Source: CAYXSX01 sp964493095
GTDB taxonomy: Bacteria; Pseudomonadota; Alphaproteobacteria; Micavibrionales; Micavibrionaceae
DNA: 64,000 nt
Assembly: GCA_964493095.1 (NCBI GenBank)
Contig: CAZBNG010000002.1
Coordinates: 1 to 64,000, forward strand
Reading direction: 5' to 3'
The position numbers and the translations under genes were made by a program. Shown in pieces: positions 32,736 through 39,830 of the stretch. The notes beneath the pieces are model-generated. The model saw nothing but the letters and a program-made list of their open reading frames with translations. It had not been told where the DNA came from and searched no databases. Each line of letters opens with the position of its first letter. The first letter of the stretch is position 1.

Positions 32736-34214
32736 ATGCCAAAAGAAACCACAACGGCGGCGCAAACGCGCCTGCCGAACATAGCCGCACGACTATTTGA
32801 GGAACCGCTTCTAATTCACCCGCGTAAACTGAATACGGTTATCAATGTCCTTGCACCGCGATTATTTGAGAATATCGAATTGACGGCCGATATGGAGATT
32901 GCCGCGCGCGATCCTTTCCTTACCGAACACCCACCACAAATTACGCCGGGTTATCGCACAATAGGCGTGATTCCTGTTCACGGCACCTTGGTTCAAAGGG
33001 GCGATTGTTTGGATGCTGCCTCCGGCTTACGGTCTTACGAAAGTATCCGCGAAGATTTTGACGAGGCTTTGGAAAGCTCGGAGATTGACGCGATTTTATT
33101 CGATATTGACAGCGGCGGCGGCGAGGCCGCGGGCGTTTTTGATTTGGCAGATTATATTGCCGCAAACCGCGGAGAAAAGCCTATTTATGCTTTTGCCAAT
33201 GAACACGCTTATAGCGCTGCCTATGCTATTGCCTGCGCCGCTGACAAGATTTATTTGCCGCGTATAGGCGGTGTCGGCTCTATAGGCGTTGTCGCTGTGC
33301 ATCTGGATCAAAGCCGGTTTGATGAAAAGGCCGGTTTAAATTATACGCCTATTTTTGCCGGTGCGCGCAAAATAGACGGCTGGCCCCATGCGCCGCTTTC
33401 TAAAGACGCTTTGTCCCGGATGCAAAAGCGGGTTGATATTGTCTATAAGATTTTCACACAAACCGTGGCCGCAAATCGCGGCATTCCTGAAAGTAAAATC
33501 CTCCAAACCGAAGCAGATTGTTTTGACGGATCAGAAGCCGTTGAAAACGGACTTGCGGACGGCTTGGCTTCCTTTGATGAACTCATAGAAATCATTCACG
33601 CGGATATTCAGCAAAAAGCCGCACAGCCAGTTTCCGGGCCGACCGCCCGCGAAAGCACCGCCGGACAGCCCGGCAAACCTCAACCTAAACCCAAGAAAGG
33701 AAACAATGCTATGGGACTTAAAAACCTAGTATTACGAAACTCTCGCCGGGCGGCTCAAATGGAAGAAATGCCCGATGAGGAAGATGAAACGCTTGACGAT
33801 CCTATTGAGGAAGAAGAAGCGGAAGAAGACCAAGAGGACGAAAACCTTGAGGATGAATCCGAAGAAGAAAACGCGGATGAATCCGAAGAGGACGAAAGCC
33901 TTGAGGAAGACGAGGACGAGGAAGACCTCGAAGAAGACGAGGAAAAGGAGGCCGCTTTCAACGCGGGCCGCAAGGAAGCAATGGAGATTTTGTCTCTTTG
34001 CAAGCTTTACGGCAAACCTGCCCTCGCCGAAACATACTTGCGTAAAGGCTATAGCGCCTCGCAAGTCCGCAAGAAACTTTTAGCAAAGCGAAACGCAGCG
34101 CTAAAGGCATCTTCCAAATCAAACGTCATCAGTAACCGTCAATCCGCAAAGGCCCATTCGGGTCAAGGTGGGGTGGTTGCTGCCGTCAAAACCAAACTAG
34201 GAAAAAAGGAGTAA
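32736..34214 (+). CDS. Head maturation protease (S49) fused to scaffold
   Basis: A 492-aa protein. Residues 65-290 are a ClpP/SppA-type S49 peptidase: DIDSGGGEAAGVFDLADYI, the Ser in NEHAYSAAYAIACAADKIYL, and GGVGSIGVVAVHLD. Residues about 345-410 are an almost unbroken Glu/Asp tract, then a helical tail with basic end. This is the lambda C layout, where the C-terminal part is the scaffold. A good internal ribosome site and ATG at 33711 should also give the scaffold alone. Confidence 0.9.
   Translation: MPKETTTAAQTRLPNIAARLFEEPLLIHPRKLNTVINVLAPRLFENIELTADMEIAARDPFLTEHPPQITPGYRTIGVIPVHGTLVQRGDCLDAASGLRSYESIREDFDEALESSEIDAILFDIDSGGGEAAGVFDLADYIAANRGEKPIYAFANEHAYSAAYAIACAADKIYLPRIGGVGSIGVVAVHLDQSRFDEKAGLNYTPIFAGARKIDGWPHAPLSKDALSRMQKRVDIVYKIFTQTVAANRGIPESKILQTEADCFDGSEAVENGLADGLASFDELIEIIHADIQQKAAQPVSGPTARESTAGQPGKPQPKPKKGNNAMGLKNLVLRNSRRAAQMEEMPDEEDETLDDPIEEEEAEEDQEDENLEDESEEENADESEEDESLEEDEDEEDLEEDEEKEAAFNAGRKEAMEILSLCKLYGKPALAETYLRKGYSASQVRKKLLAKRNAALKASSKSNVISNRQSAKAHSGQGGVVAAVKTKLGKKE
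33711..34214 (+). CDS. Nested scaffolding protein (Nu3-like internal start)
   Basis: An in-frame ATG at 33711 (codon 326 of the protease gene) is preceded by AAGAAAGGAAAC, with GGA nine bases upstream. The product would be 167 aa: MGLKNLVLRNSRRAAQ, a long acidic tract, then a helical basic end. Lambda makes its Nu3 scaffold the same way, from a start inside gene C. The internal start is inferred from its strong ribosome site and position at the domain boundary. Confidence 0.65.
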   Translation: MGLKNLVLRNSRRAAQMEEMPDEEDETLDDPIEEEEAEEDQEDENLEDESEEENADESEEDESLEEDEDEEDLEEDEEKEAAFNAGRKEAMEILSLCKLYGKPALAETYLRKGYSASQVRKKLLAKRNAALKASSKSNVISNRQSAKAHSGQGGVVAAVKTKLGKKE

Positions 34215-34220
34215 TCCAAA

Positions 34221-34880
34221 ATGACAAATCCTATTCTTGAAAAAGACGTAATTGGCGATTTCCTCCACCATGAGGAAGCCGCTTATTACAGCCGGGAAGC
34301 CGTTACTATTGCTAGCGGTGCCGGTGTTCTAAAGCCCGGTACGGTTTTAGGGCAACAAACCAAAAGCACCGTTACGGAGGAAGCCGATGGAGGCAACGCC
34401 GGAGCCGGTGATATTGGTGAGGTCACGCTTGGTTCAAAAGCGGAACCCGGTGTTTATACATTGGAATGTATAGCCGCCTCCTCAAATGCGGGTACTTTCT
34501 CCGTGCTAACACCGAACGGTTATCGTTTGCCGGACGCAGAAGTCGCTGTGGCTTATGTTGGTGACCATCTGAATTTTACCATTTCAGATGATGATCCAGA
34601 TTTTGAAGTGGGCGACAAGTTTACCGTCACCGTTGCCGGGGACGATAAATACGACATTGCAAAGTACGGTGATACAACCGGCCTGGGCGAAGCAAAGGCG
34701 GTCTTAGCCTTTGAAGTGGACGCAACGTCCGCGGACGCTGAGGCCGTTGTAATCGCGCGTGATGCAATCGTCTGCACTCCCGCACTCACTTTTCACTCAA
34801 CCATTGATGACGATACCAAGCGCGCCGCTGTGTTAGCGGGTTTGCGTAAGGTCGGCATCCTTACTACAGAAGGAGCTTAA
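34221..34880 (+). CDS. Head decoration protein, gpD-like
   Basis: A 219-aa protein in the gpD position. The first 50 residues match the decoration-protein pattern (SREAVTIASGAGVLKPGTVL) and the last 80 the rest of the domain (AKAVLAFEVDATSADAEAVV). It is twice the length of lambda gpD because of an inserted beta-rich segment around residues 60-145 (GDKFTVTVAGDDKYDIAKYG). It binds the capsid surface after expansion. Confidence 0.85.
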   Translation: MTNPILEKDVIGDFLHHEEAAYYSREAVTIASGAGVLKPGTVLGQQTKSTVTEEADGGNAGAGDIGEVTLGSKAEPGVYTLECIAASSNAGTFSVLTPNGYRLPDAEVAVAYVGDHLNFTISDDDPDFEVGDKFTVTVAGDDKYDIAKYGDTTGLGEAKAVLAFEVDATSADAEAVVIARDAIVCTPALTFHSTIDDDTKRAAVLAGLRKVGILTTEGA

Positions 34881-34883
34881 ACA

Positions 34884-36005
34884 ATGCCTAATCTTGTAGA
34901 TGTATTTTCCGGCGATGCTTTTAGCGTAAAAGAATTGACGGATGCTATTAATATGTTCCCTACGCAATACGGTTTAATTAACGCTATGGGGCTTTTTGAA
35001 AGCAAGGGAGTGGCCACCACTTCCGTTGCTGTCGAAATCAACAAAGGCGTATTAAACCTTATTTCCAGCAAGCCTCGCGGCGTACCCGGCACTAAGAATA
35101 TCCGGAGCAAAAGGGAAATGCGGTATTTTGAAATTCCGCATTTGCCTTTGGAAGACAGAATCCTTCCAAGCGATATTCAGAATGTCCGGGAATTTGGCAG
35201 CCCCGACCAAATGAAAACGCCCGAAAGAGAAGTCGCAGACCGGCTTATGGAGCTTTCAAAGAAACATGACATTACGTATGAATATTTGAAAGCCGGTGCC
35301 ATTGCCGGGCTGGTTCTGGATGCGGACGGCTCCACAATTCTTGATATTTTCGATGCTTTTGGCGTTCAAGAAAATGCAGTTAATTTTGCATTGAGTACGG
35401 ACACTACAAAGCTTGCCGAGAAAACAGCCGAAGTGTGGGGAACAATTGAGGATGCTTTGGAGGGAGATACGCTTGACGGCGTTGTCGCCCTTTGTAGTCC
35501 TGAATTCTTCCGTTCCCTTGTTAGTCACCCAAAGGTTGCTGAAGCTTATAAAGAATATAAGGACAGCACCGTGCGAATGGCTAACATTCTTGCCGCCGTT
35601 AATAGCGGCGCGGCAGGGCCAGGTATTGGCGGCTCGGTTGAACAGGCCACCGAACCGTTGCGCCGGGATGTCCGCAAGGGCTTCTTTTGGCAAGATATTT
35701 GGTGGGTCGAATATCGCGGAAAAGCAACTTTCCAAAGAGAAGACGGCACAACGGCCACTCGCAATTTCATTGCCCCGAATACGTGCCGGTTTTTGCCGAT
35801 GGGAACGCAAGATACTTTTCGGAGTTATTACGCACCCGCCGATTGGATGGAAACTGTCAATACCGTTGGACTTCCCAAATATTCAAAGGTTGTCCCCGAA
35901 CAAGGCGGGCGTTATGTGGAGCTGCTTTCAGAAAGCAATCCGCTGCCGCTTTGTTTGCGCCCGAAAGTGCTTGTCAAAGGAGCAAGAACTTCCGGGGACG
36001 TTTAA
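34884..36005 (+). CDS. Major capsid protein, lambda gpE family
   Basis: A 373-aa HK97-fold capsid protein. Typical stretches are FSVKELTDAINMFPTQYG, KREMRYFEIPHLPLEDRILP and the C-terminal NTVGLPKYSKVVPEQGGRYV. The length is close to lambda gpE (341 aa). A strong terminator hairpin follows 28 bp after the stop. Confidence 0.93.
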   Translation: MPNLVDVFSGDAFSVKELTDAINMFPTQYGLINAMGLFESKGVATTSVAVEINKGVLNLISSKPRGVPGTKNIRSKREMRYFEIPHLPLEDRILPSDIQNVREFGSPDQMKTPEREVADRLMELSKKHDITYEYLKAGAIAGLVLDADGSTILDIFDAFGVQENAVNFALSTDTTKLAEKTAEVWGTIEDALEGDTLDGVVALCSPEFFRSLVSHPKVAEAYKEYKDSTVRMANILAAVNSGAAGPGIGGSVEQATEPLRRDVRKGFFWQDIWWVEYRGKATFQREDGTTATRNFIAPNTCRFLPMGTQDTFRSYYAPADWMETVNTVGLPKYSKVVPEQGGRYVELLSESNPLPLCLRPKVLVKGARTSGDV

Positions 36006-36033
36006 GGCTCCCCCCTGTAGGCACCTCCAGCCT

Positions 36034-36064
36034 AAAGCCAGCCTTCGTCCTGAAGGCTGGCTTT
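36034..36064 (+). terminator. Terminator after the major capsid gene
   Basis: AAAGCCAGCCTTC and GAAGGCTGGCTTT form a perfect 13-bp stem with a 5-base loop, followed by TCTTCTTC. It may reduce expression of the tail genes relative to the capsid genes. Confidence 0.8.
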
Positions 36065-36089
36065 TCTTCTTCATACGAAAGGTAAAACA

Positions 36090-36455
36090 ATGACAGAAAA
36101 CAGAATAAGCGCGGCATTGGCCGGGCCGGATTCAAGCCCGGCACCTATTGTGGAATATGAATATCAAGACGATCAAGGCGCAGCCCTTGGACAAGCGCTC
36201 GATATTACAGCCTCCGAGGATCAAAGTGATGTATTTGGGTTTAATGAAATCCGCATACAGGTTGAAGTCGATACGCACTATTGGATTGACGAAAACCCAA
36301 GCTTAAATGAAGGACAAGGCAGAATTGATGTTTTGTTCGCAGGCGTTGTTTACCATGAAGTCGTGAACCCTGACCACAAAATCACTTTCATTTCTGCGGA
36401 CGGTTCCTCCGAAGGAAAGCTTTTTATCCGTCCGGTAAAAAGGATTTCCGAATGA
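36090..36455 (+). CDS. Phage protein in gpFI position (121 aa)
   Basis: A 121-aa acidic protein, beta-rich (EIRIQVEVDTHYWIDENPSL). It lies between the capsid and FII-like genes, where lambda has FI, but I see no sequence proof of that function. The next gene overlaps it by 4 bp. Confidence 0.65.
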   Translation: MTENRISAALAGPDSSPAPIVEYEYQDDQGAALGQALDITASEDQSDVFGFNEIRIQVEVDTHYWIDENPSLNEGQGRIDVLFAGVVYHEVVNPDHKITFISADGSSEGKLFIRPVKRISE

Positions 36456-36778
36456 GTATTTTTGATAAGGTCGTCAAACAAAACTTTTTTGTTATGGGTG
36501 AAGACGCAATTTATACGCCCGTTGACACCGGCGAACCAAAAGCAATCAAGGTTATGCCGAACCGACCGGACGAAGTATTCAATTTCCAAAGCACCCCTAT
36601 TCTTACCGAAACCAATATTTTTGAAATTCAGGTTTCAGACATTCCAAATCCAAAAGAAGACGACACCATAGAATACAAAGGCAGTATTTACGTGGTGCAG
36701 GGCGACCCGCAAATACGTGATTCCGACCGTCTTATTTGGAGATTGCAAACGAGGCTGGATGATGAAATTAGCGATTAG
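36452..36778 (+). CDS. Head-tail connector, gpFII-like
   Basis: A 108-aa protein with a beta pattern typical of head-tail joining proteins: an N-terminal FFVMGEDAIYTPVDTGEPKA, then ILTETNIFEIQVSDIPNPKE and GSIYVVQGDPQIRDSDRLIW. It completes the connector before tail joining. ATGA overlap with the gene before, and a 20-bp overlap with the gene after. Confidence 0.75.
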   Translation: MSIFDKVVKQNFFVMGEDAIYTPVDTGEPKAIKVMPNRPDEVFNFQSTPILTETNIFEIQVSDIPNPKEDDTIEYKGSIYVVQGDPQIRDSDRLIWRLQTRLDDEISD

Positions 36779-37361
36779 ACAGGTCAAAAGTTTTTCAAAA
36801 CAGATGGAGCGCCGGTCGCGGATACTTTCAAACGCTATTCGCTTTGGTGTGAAAGAAAGCGGTGACGCTCTTAAAAATTCGTTGCGTAAGCAAATCCGTT
36901 TAGCTGGCATGGGCCGCCGTTTGGCTAATACCTGGCGGAGTAAAAATTATAAGAACAAAGGTTATGACGCGGCCTCTCTTGTTTATTCCAAGGCCCCGGA
37001 AATTATAACCGCCTTTGATAAAGGATTGCTAATACAGGCCCGTAATAAAAAATGGATGGCTATCCCGACCAAACACGCTCCACGCCCCTTAGGAAGAAAG
37101 CAAAAGCGCACACCCGAAAGGCTTTTTAACGATTACAGACTGGATTTTCGCTTTATCCAAAAAGACGGAAAAACCGCTTTTCTGGTCGCTAAAAACGCAA
37201 AAGGTAAAGACGTAATTATGTTCACACTTATAAAGCAGGCTCAAATGCCAAAGCGCCTTGATATTGACCGTTCAGTAAGAAAATGGGTGGGGAAAGTCCC
37301 GGAGAAAATCGAACAGGAACTGGCCAAACAAGAGGCTAAGGAGGCCGCAAGAAATGAGTAA
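36759..37361 (+). CDS. Minor tail protein, DUF6441/gpZ-like
   Basis: A 200-aa basic protein. GRRLANTWRSKNYKNKGYDA, ASLVYSKAPEIITAFDKGLL and WMAIPTKHAPRPLGRKQK are the DUF6441 pattern, found in the position of lambda gpZ. gpZ-like proteins are needed for tail assembly and proper DNA position. I chose the ATG at 36759 because it has GAGGCTGG upstream and the longer frame lies wholly in the previous gene. Confidence 0.8.
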   Translation: MMKLAIRQVKSFSKQMERRSRILSNAIRFGVKESGDALKNSLRKQIRLAGMGRRLANTWRSKNYKNKGYDAASLVYSKAPEIITAFDKGLLIQARNKKWMAIPTKHAPRPLGRKQKRTPERLFNDYRLDFRFIQKDGKTAFLVAKNAKGKDVIMFTLIKQAQMPKRLDIDRSVRKWVGKVPEKIEQELAKQEAKEAARNE

Positions 37362-37785
37362 GGCAGAGCAGATTCTTGAAAAGTTGGAAACTTTATTCGA
37401 GCAAAATTGCGAGGCCAGAGTTGAGCGCAATGAAAGTGAGCCGGAAAGAATACCTAAAGCCGGTTTAATTGTTATCCATGACGGCGACCCCGGCGAACCG
37501 GAAATAACGCTCGGGGGGTTTTCTCATACCTATTATTCGCACCCTATCGAGATTGATATTTTCGTGCAGGAAGGTAAGCGCATTGATCGGGATGCAAAAT
37601 TTGATGAGCTCTTACAGCAAATAGATATGGTTTTGCAAAATTATCCAAAGCTGGACGGTTTAGTTGACGGCATGACATACGGGCGGCCTGTGACAGAAAC
37701 GCAAACTATTGACGGAGGCGCGGCAGTGAAATCCGGCACCCTGATTATTGAAGTCGATTACGAAACAGAAACCCCTCTCGGCTAA
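37354..37785 (+). CDS. Tail terminator, gpU-like
   Basis: A 143-aa protein in the gpU position. It reads AEQILEKLETLFEQNCEARV, then HTYYSHPIEIDIFVQEGK and ends VKSGTLIIEVDYETETPLG, the pattern of tail-completion proteins. It caps tail tube growth. It overlaps the gpZ-like gene by 8 bp and is followed by a terminator. Confidence 0.8.
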   Translation: MSKAEQILEKLETLFEQNCEARVERNESEPERIPKAGLIVIHDGDPGEPEITLGGFSHTYYSHPIEIDIFVQEGKRIDRDAKFDELLQQIDMVLQNYPKLDGLVDGMTYGRPVTETQTIDGGAAVKSGTLIIEVDYETETPLG

Positions 37786-37812
37786 TCCCTTTCAACTTTG
37801 TTGAAGTCCCCG

Positions 37813-37837
37813 GCCCCTCAATCGAGGGGCTTTTTTT
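37813..37837 (+). terminator. Rho-independent terminator before the tail tube gene
   Basis: GCCCCTC (37813-37819) pairs with GAGGGGC (37824-37830), followed by seven T. It separates the connector genes from the tail tube gene, which has its own AAAGGAG ribosome site. Confidence 0.9.
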
Positions 37838-37862
37838 AACCCTACTTAAAGGAGAAAACCTC

Positions 37863-39134
37863 ATGGCAAATAAACGCGCTTACGGCTCCAATGCGAGCCT
37901 CCTATTAGCCCGTGAAACAACTTACGGGCAAAAAGCCTCAGGCAATTATTGGAAAATGCCTTTCAACTCAAACAATCTAGGGGCAGAGCAAGGGCTTATT
38001 GACGACCCGGTTTTAGGATTTGGCCGTGATCCGCTTGCACCTATCAGGGACGTTATCAACGACCAAGGCGATATTGTCGTCCCTCTTGATCCGCGTTATT
38101 TGGGTCTTTGGCTTACCGGCCTTTTCGGAGATCCCACGACCGCAGATGTTTCGGCTGTGGGCAGCATTGCGTTTGATGCAAACCCGGAGGAAAACGACAC
38201 TATCACAATTAACGGCGTGGAATTTACATTTGTTACTGGCTCTGCTGCCGGTGATGAAATTGAAATCCAAAGCACTGTTGTTCAAACGATAGATGAAGCT
38301 GTTACCGTTTTGAACAATTCATCCGACAACGATGTTGACGATGCAACATATAGCCGGGAATCAGGCACCCAAATTTTAACCGTCACGCATGATACGGCAG
38401 GCGCAGCCGGTAACAGTTTTACTCTATCGGCTTCAAATGCAACTGTAAGCGCTGCGACATTGCAGGGCGGTGGTACAGAGCATAAATTCATTTCCGGTAA
38501 ACTGGAATTGCCAAGCTATTCACTTGAGGTTGGAATGCCGGAAGTCCCCGCCTATTTTGTGCATGTCGGCACGGTTCTAAACTCCATTGCTTTTGATTTT
38601 CAACAAACTGGCGCCGCGGCAGCAACAATAAATGCTATTGCACAGGGCGAAGACCGTTACGTTGTATCGCAAGGCGGCACACCACAAGCTTTGACATTCA
38701 AGCGTATTGGACAGTTTCATGGCGCTATAAAAAGCGGTGGAGAGAGATTGGGGAATGTTACCGCCGCCGCCGTCAACTATTCAAACAACCTTGAAACCAT
38801 CCCGGAGATTAGGGACGATTTGAAAATCGGCGGCAGCGACCCGACTATTGGGAGTTTAACCGGCACGATTGAAACCCGCTTTGCGGATACGACCCTGCTT
38901 GATAAAGCCACTTCCGATACGCCTATAGACCTTGAGTTTTCCTATACGCCGGAACCGGGTTTACAGCTCATTCTTGAGGCTCACGAGGTGCATTTGCCAA
39001 GACCAAAAACACCGGTGCCAGGCCCCGGTGGAATTCAGGCCAGCTTTGATTTTCAAGGCGCTTACAATGCATCGGAGGGCCACATGCTCACCGTGCGCTT
39101 GATTAACGATTTGGATGGGAGCCAATACGAATGA
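37863..39134 (+). CDS. Major tail tube protein, gpV-like, with inserted domain
   Basis: A 423-aa protein. The start (RAYGSNASLLLARETTYGQK) and the second half (PTIGSLTGTIETRFADTTLL) match tail tube proteins. Between residues about 98 and 212 there is an inserted Gly/Asp/Thr-rich beta domain (NDTITINGVEFTFVTGSAAG) also seen in fibre and tube proteins of other phages. It may project from the tail surface. The next gene overlaps its stop by 4 bp. Confidence 0.85.
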   Translation: MANKRAYGSNASLLLARETTYGQKASGNYWKMPFNSNNLGAEQGLIDDPVLGFGRDPLAPIRDVINDQGDIVVPLDPRYLGLWLTGLFGDPTTADVSAVGSIAFDANPEENDTITINGVEFTFVTGSAAGDEIEIQSTVVQTIDEAVTVLNNSSDNDVDDATYSRESGTQILTVTHDTAGAAGNSFTLSASNATVSAATLQGGGTEHKFISGKLELPSYSLEVGMPEVPAYFVHVGTVLNSIAFDFQQTGAAAATINAIAQGEDRYVVSQGGTPQALTFKRIGQFHGAIKSGGERLGNVTAAAVNYSNNLETIPEIRDDLKIGGSDPTIGSLTGTIETRFADTTLLDKATSDTPIDLEFSYTPEPGLQLILEAHEVHLPRPKTPVPGPGGIQASFDFQGAYNASEGHMLTVRLINDLDGSQYE

Positions 39135-39571
39135 TTTCTTTAAAACAACCACAAGAGCCTTACGAAATAGATTTGCCTTATGATGTTAAGGTTACGGTGA
39201 AACCTTTGACCACTCCGTCTATGTTGGCCGCGCAAGTAAAGGCTAAACGTGAAATGAAAGCCGAACACGGCTTTATTGAAGACATCGAGGAAAGAAACGG
39301 TCTTGAACACGCTTACCTGATTTACGAGCTGGCGGACGCGCATATTACGGCTTGGGAAGGCGTGGCCGATGACAAAGGCGAACCGGCCCCGATCACGCGC
39401 GATAACGTCAAGGCCCTCATGGATTTATATCCTTTGGGAGAAACCTTTTACGCCAAATTGCGGCTATGGCAGGGGCTTATGAATCTGGCAAAAAAAGATT
39501 TAGGGGCCTCTGCGAATGGCATTTCCAGCAAAACGGAGGCCCCAAATACTGCCAAACGTGCAAGCAGTTAA
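39131..39571 (+). CDS. Tail assembly chaperone, gpG-like
   Basis: A 146-aa protein with a mixed beta/helix start (PYEIDLPYDVKVTVKPLTTP) and an acidic helical middle. It lies between tail tube and tape measure, the lambda G position. Near its end it reads the slippery A AAA AAA (39490-39496) in phase, from which a -1 shift leads into the next frame. The zero-frame product ends 25 codons after the slip. Confidence 0.85.
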   Translation: MISLKQPQEPYEIDLPYDVKVTVKPLTTPSMLAAQVKAKREMKAEHGFIEDIEERNGLEHAYLIYELADAHITAWEGVADDKGEPAPITRDNVKALMDLYPLGETFYAKLRLWQGLMNLAKKDLGASANGISSKTEAPNTAKRASS

Positions 39572-39825
39572 ATATTGATTGCGAGGCCTGCCCGTATTTG
39601 GAAAACGAGCTTGAAACCGAGGAAGAATATCAAGCTTGGGATACGCTTATGGCCTCTATGGGGCAATTTAAAATCTCTCCTACTGGTCATGTATTGGGTC
39701 TTGATTTTCAAATCTGTTTTGAAATCGCCAAAGCACGACAATACGACCTGAAAACCGTTTCCGAAATCCTCCAAGACGCGGAGCCGGTTATTGTTTCCAA
39801 AATTAATGAACGAAATGAAAGTTAA
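39131..39825 (+). CDS. gpGT-like frameshift product of the tail chaperone
   Basis: After a -1 shift on the seven A at 39490-39496, translation continues in the frame ending at 39825, giving about 231 aa (122 + 109). The new part reads RFRGLCEWHFQQNGGPKY and then CQTCKQLNIDCEACPY, two CxxC pairs able to bind zinc, and a helical tail. In lambda the GT fusion binds the tape measure and recruits tube subunits. The downstream frame also has an ATG at 39466, but this lies inside G and lacks a good ribosome site. Confidence 0.8.
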
Positions 39826-39830
39826 TTTTC

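Noticed and set aside
33755..34064. Minus-strand Ser-rich and Phe-rich frames opposite the protease gene
   Set aside because: They are the complement of the Glu/Asp codon tract (GAA/GAG/GAC read as TTC/CTC/GTC or shifted to TCT/TCC), not genes.
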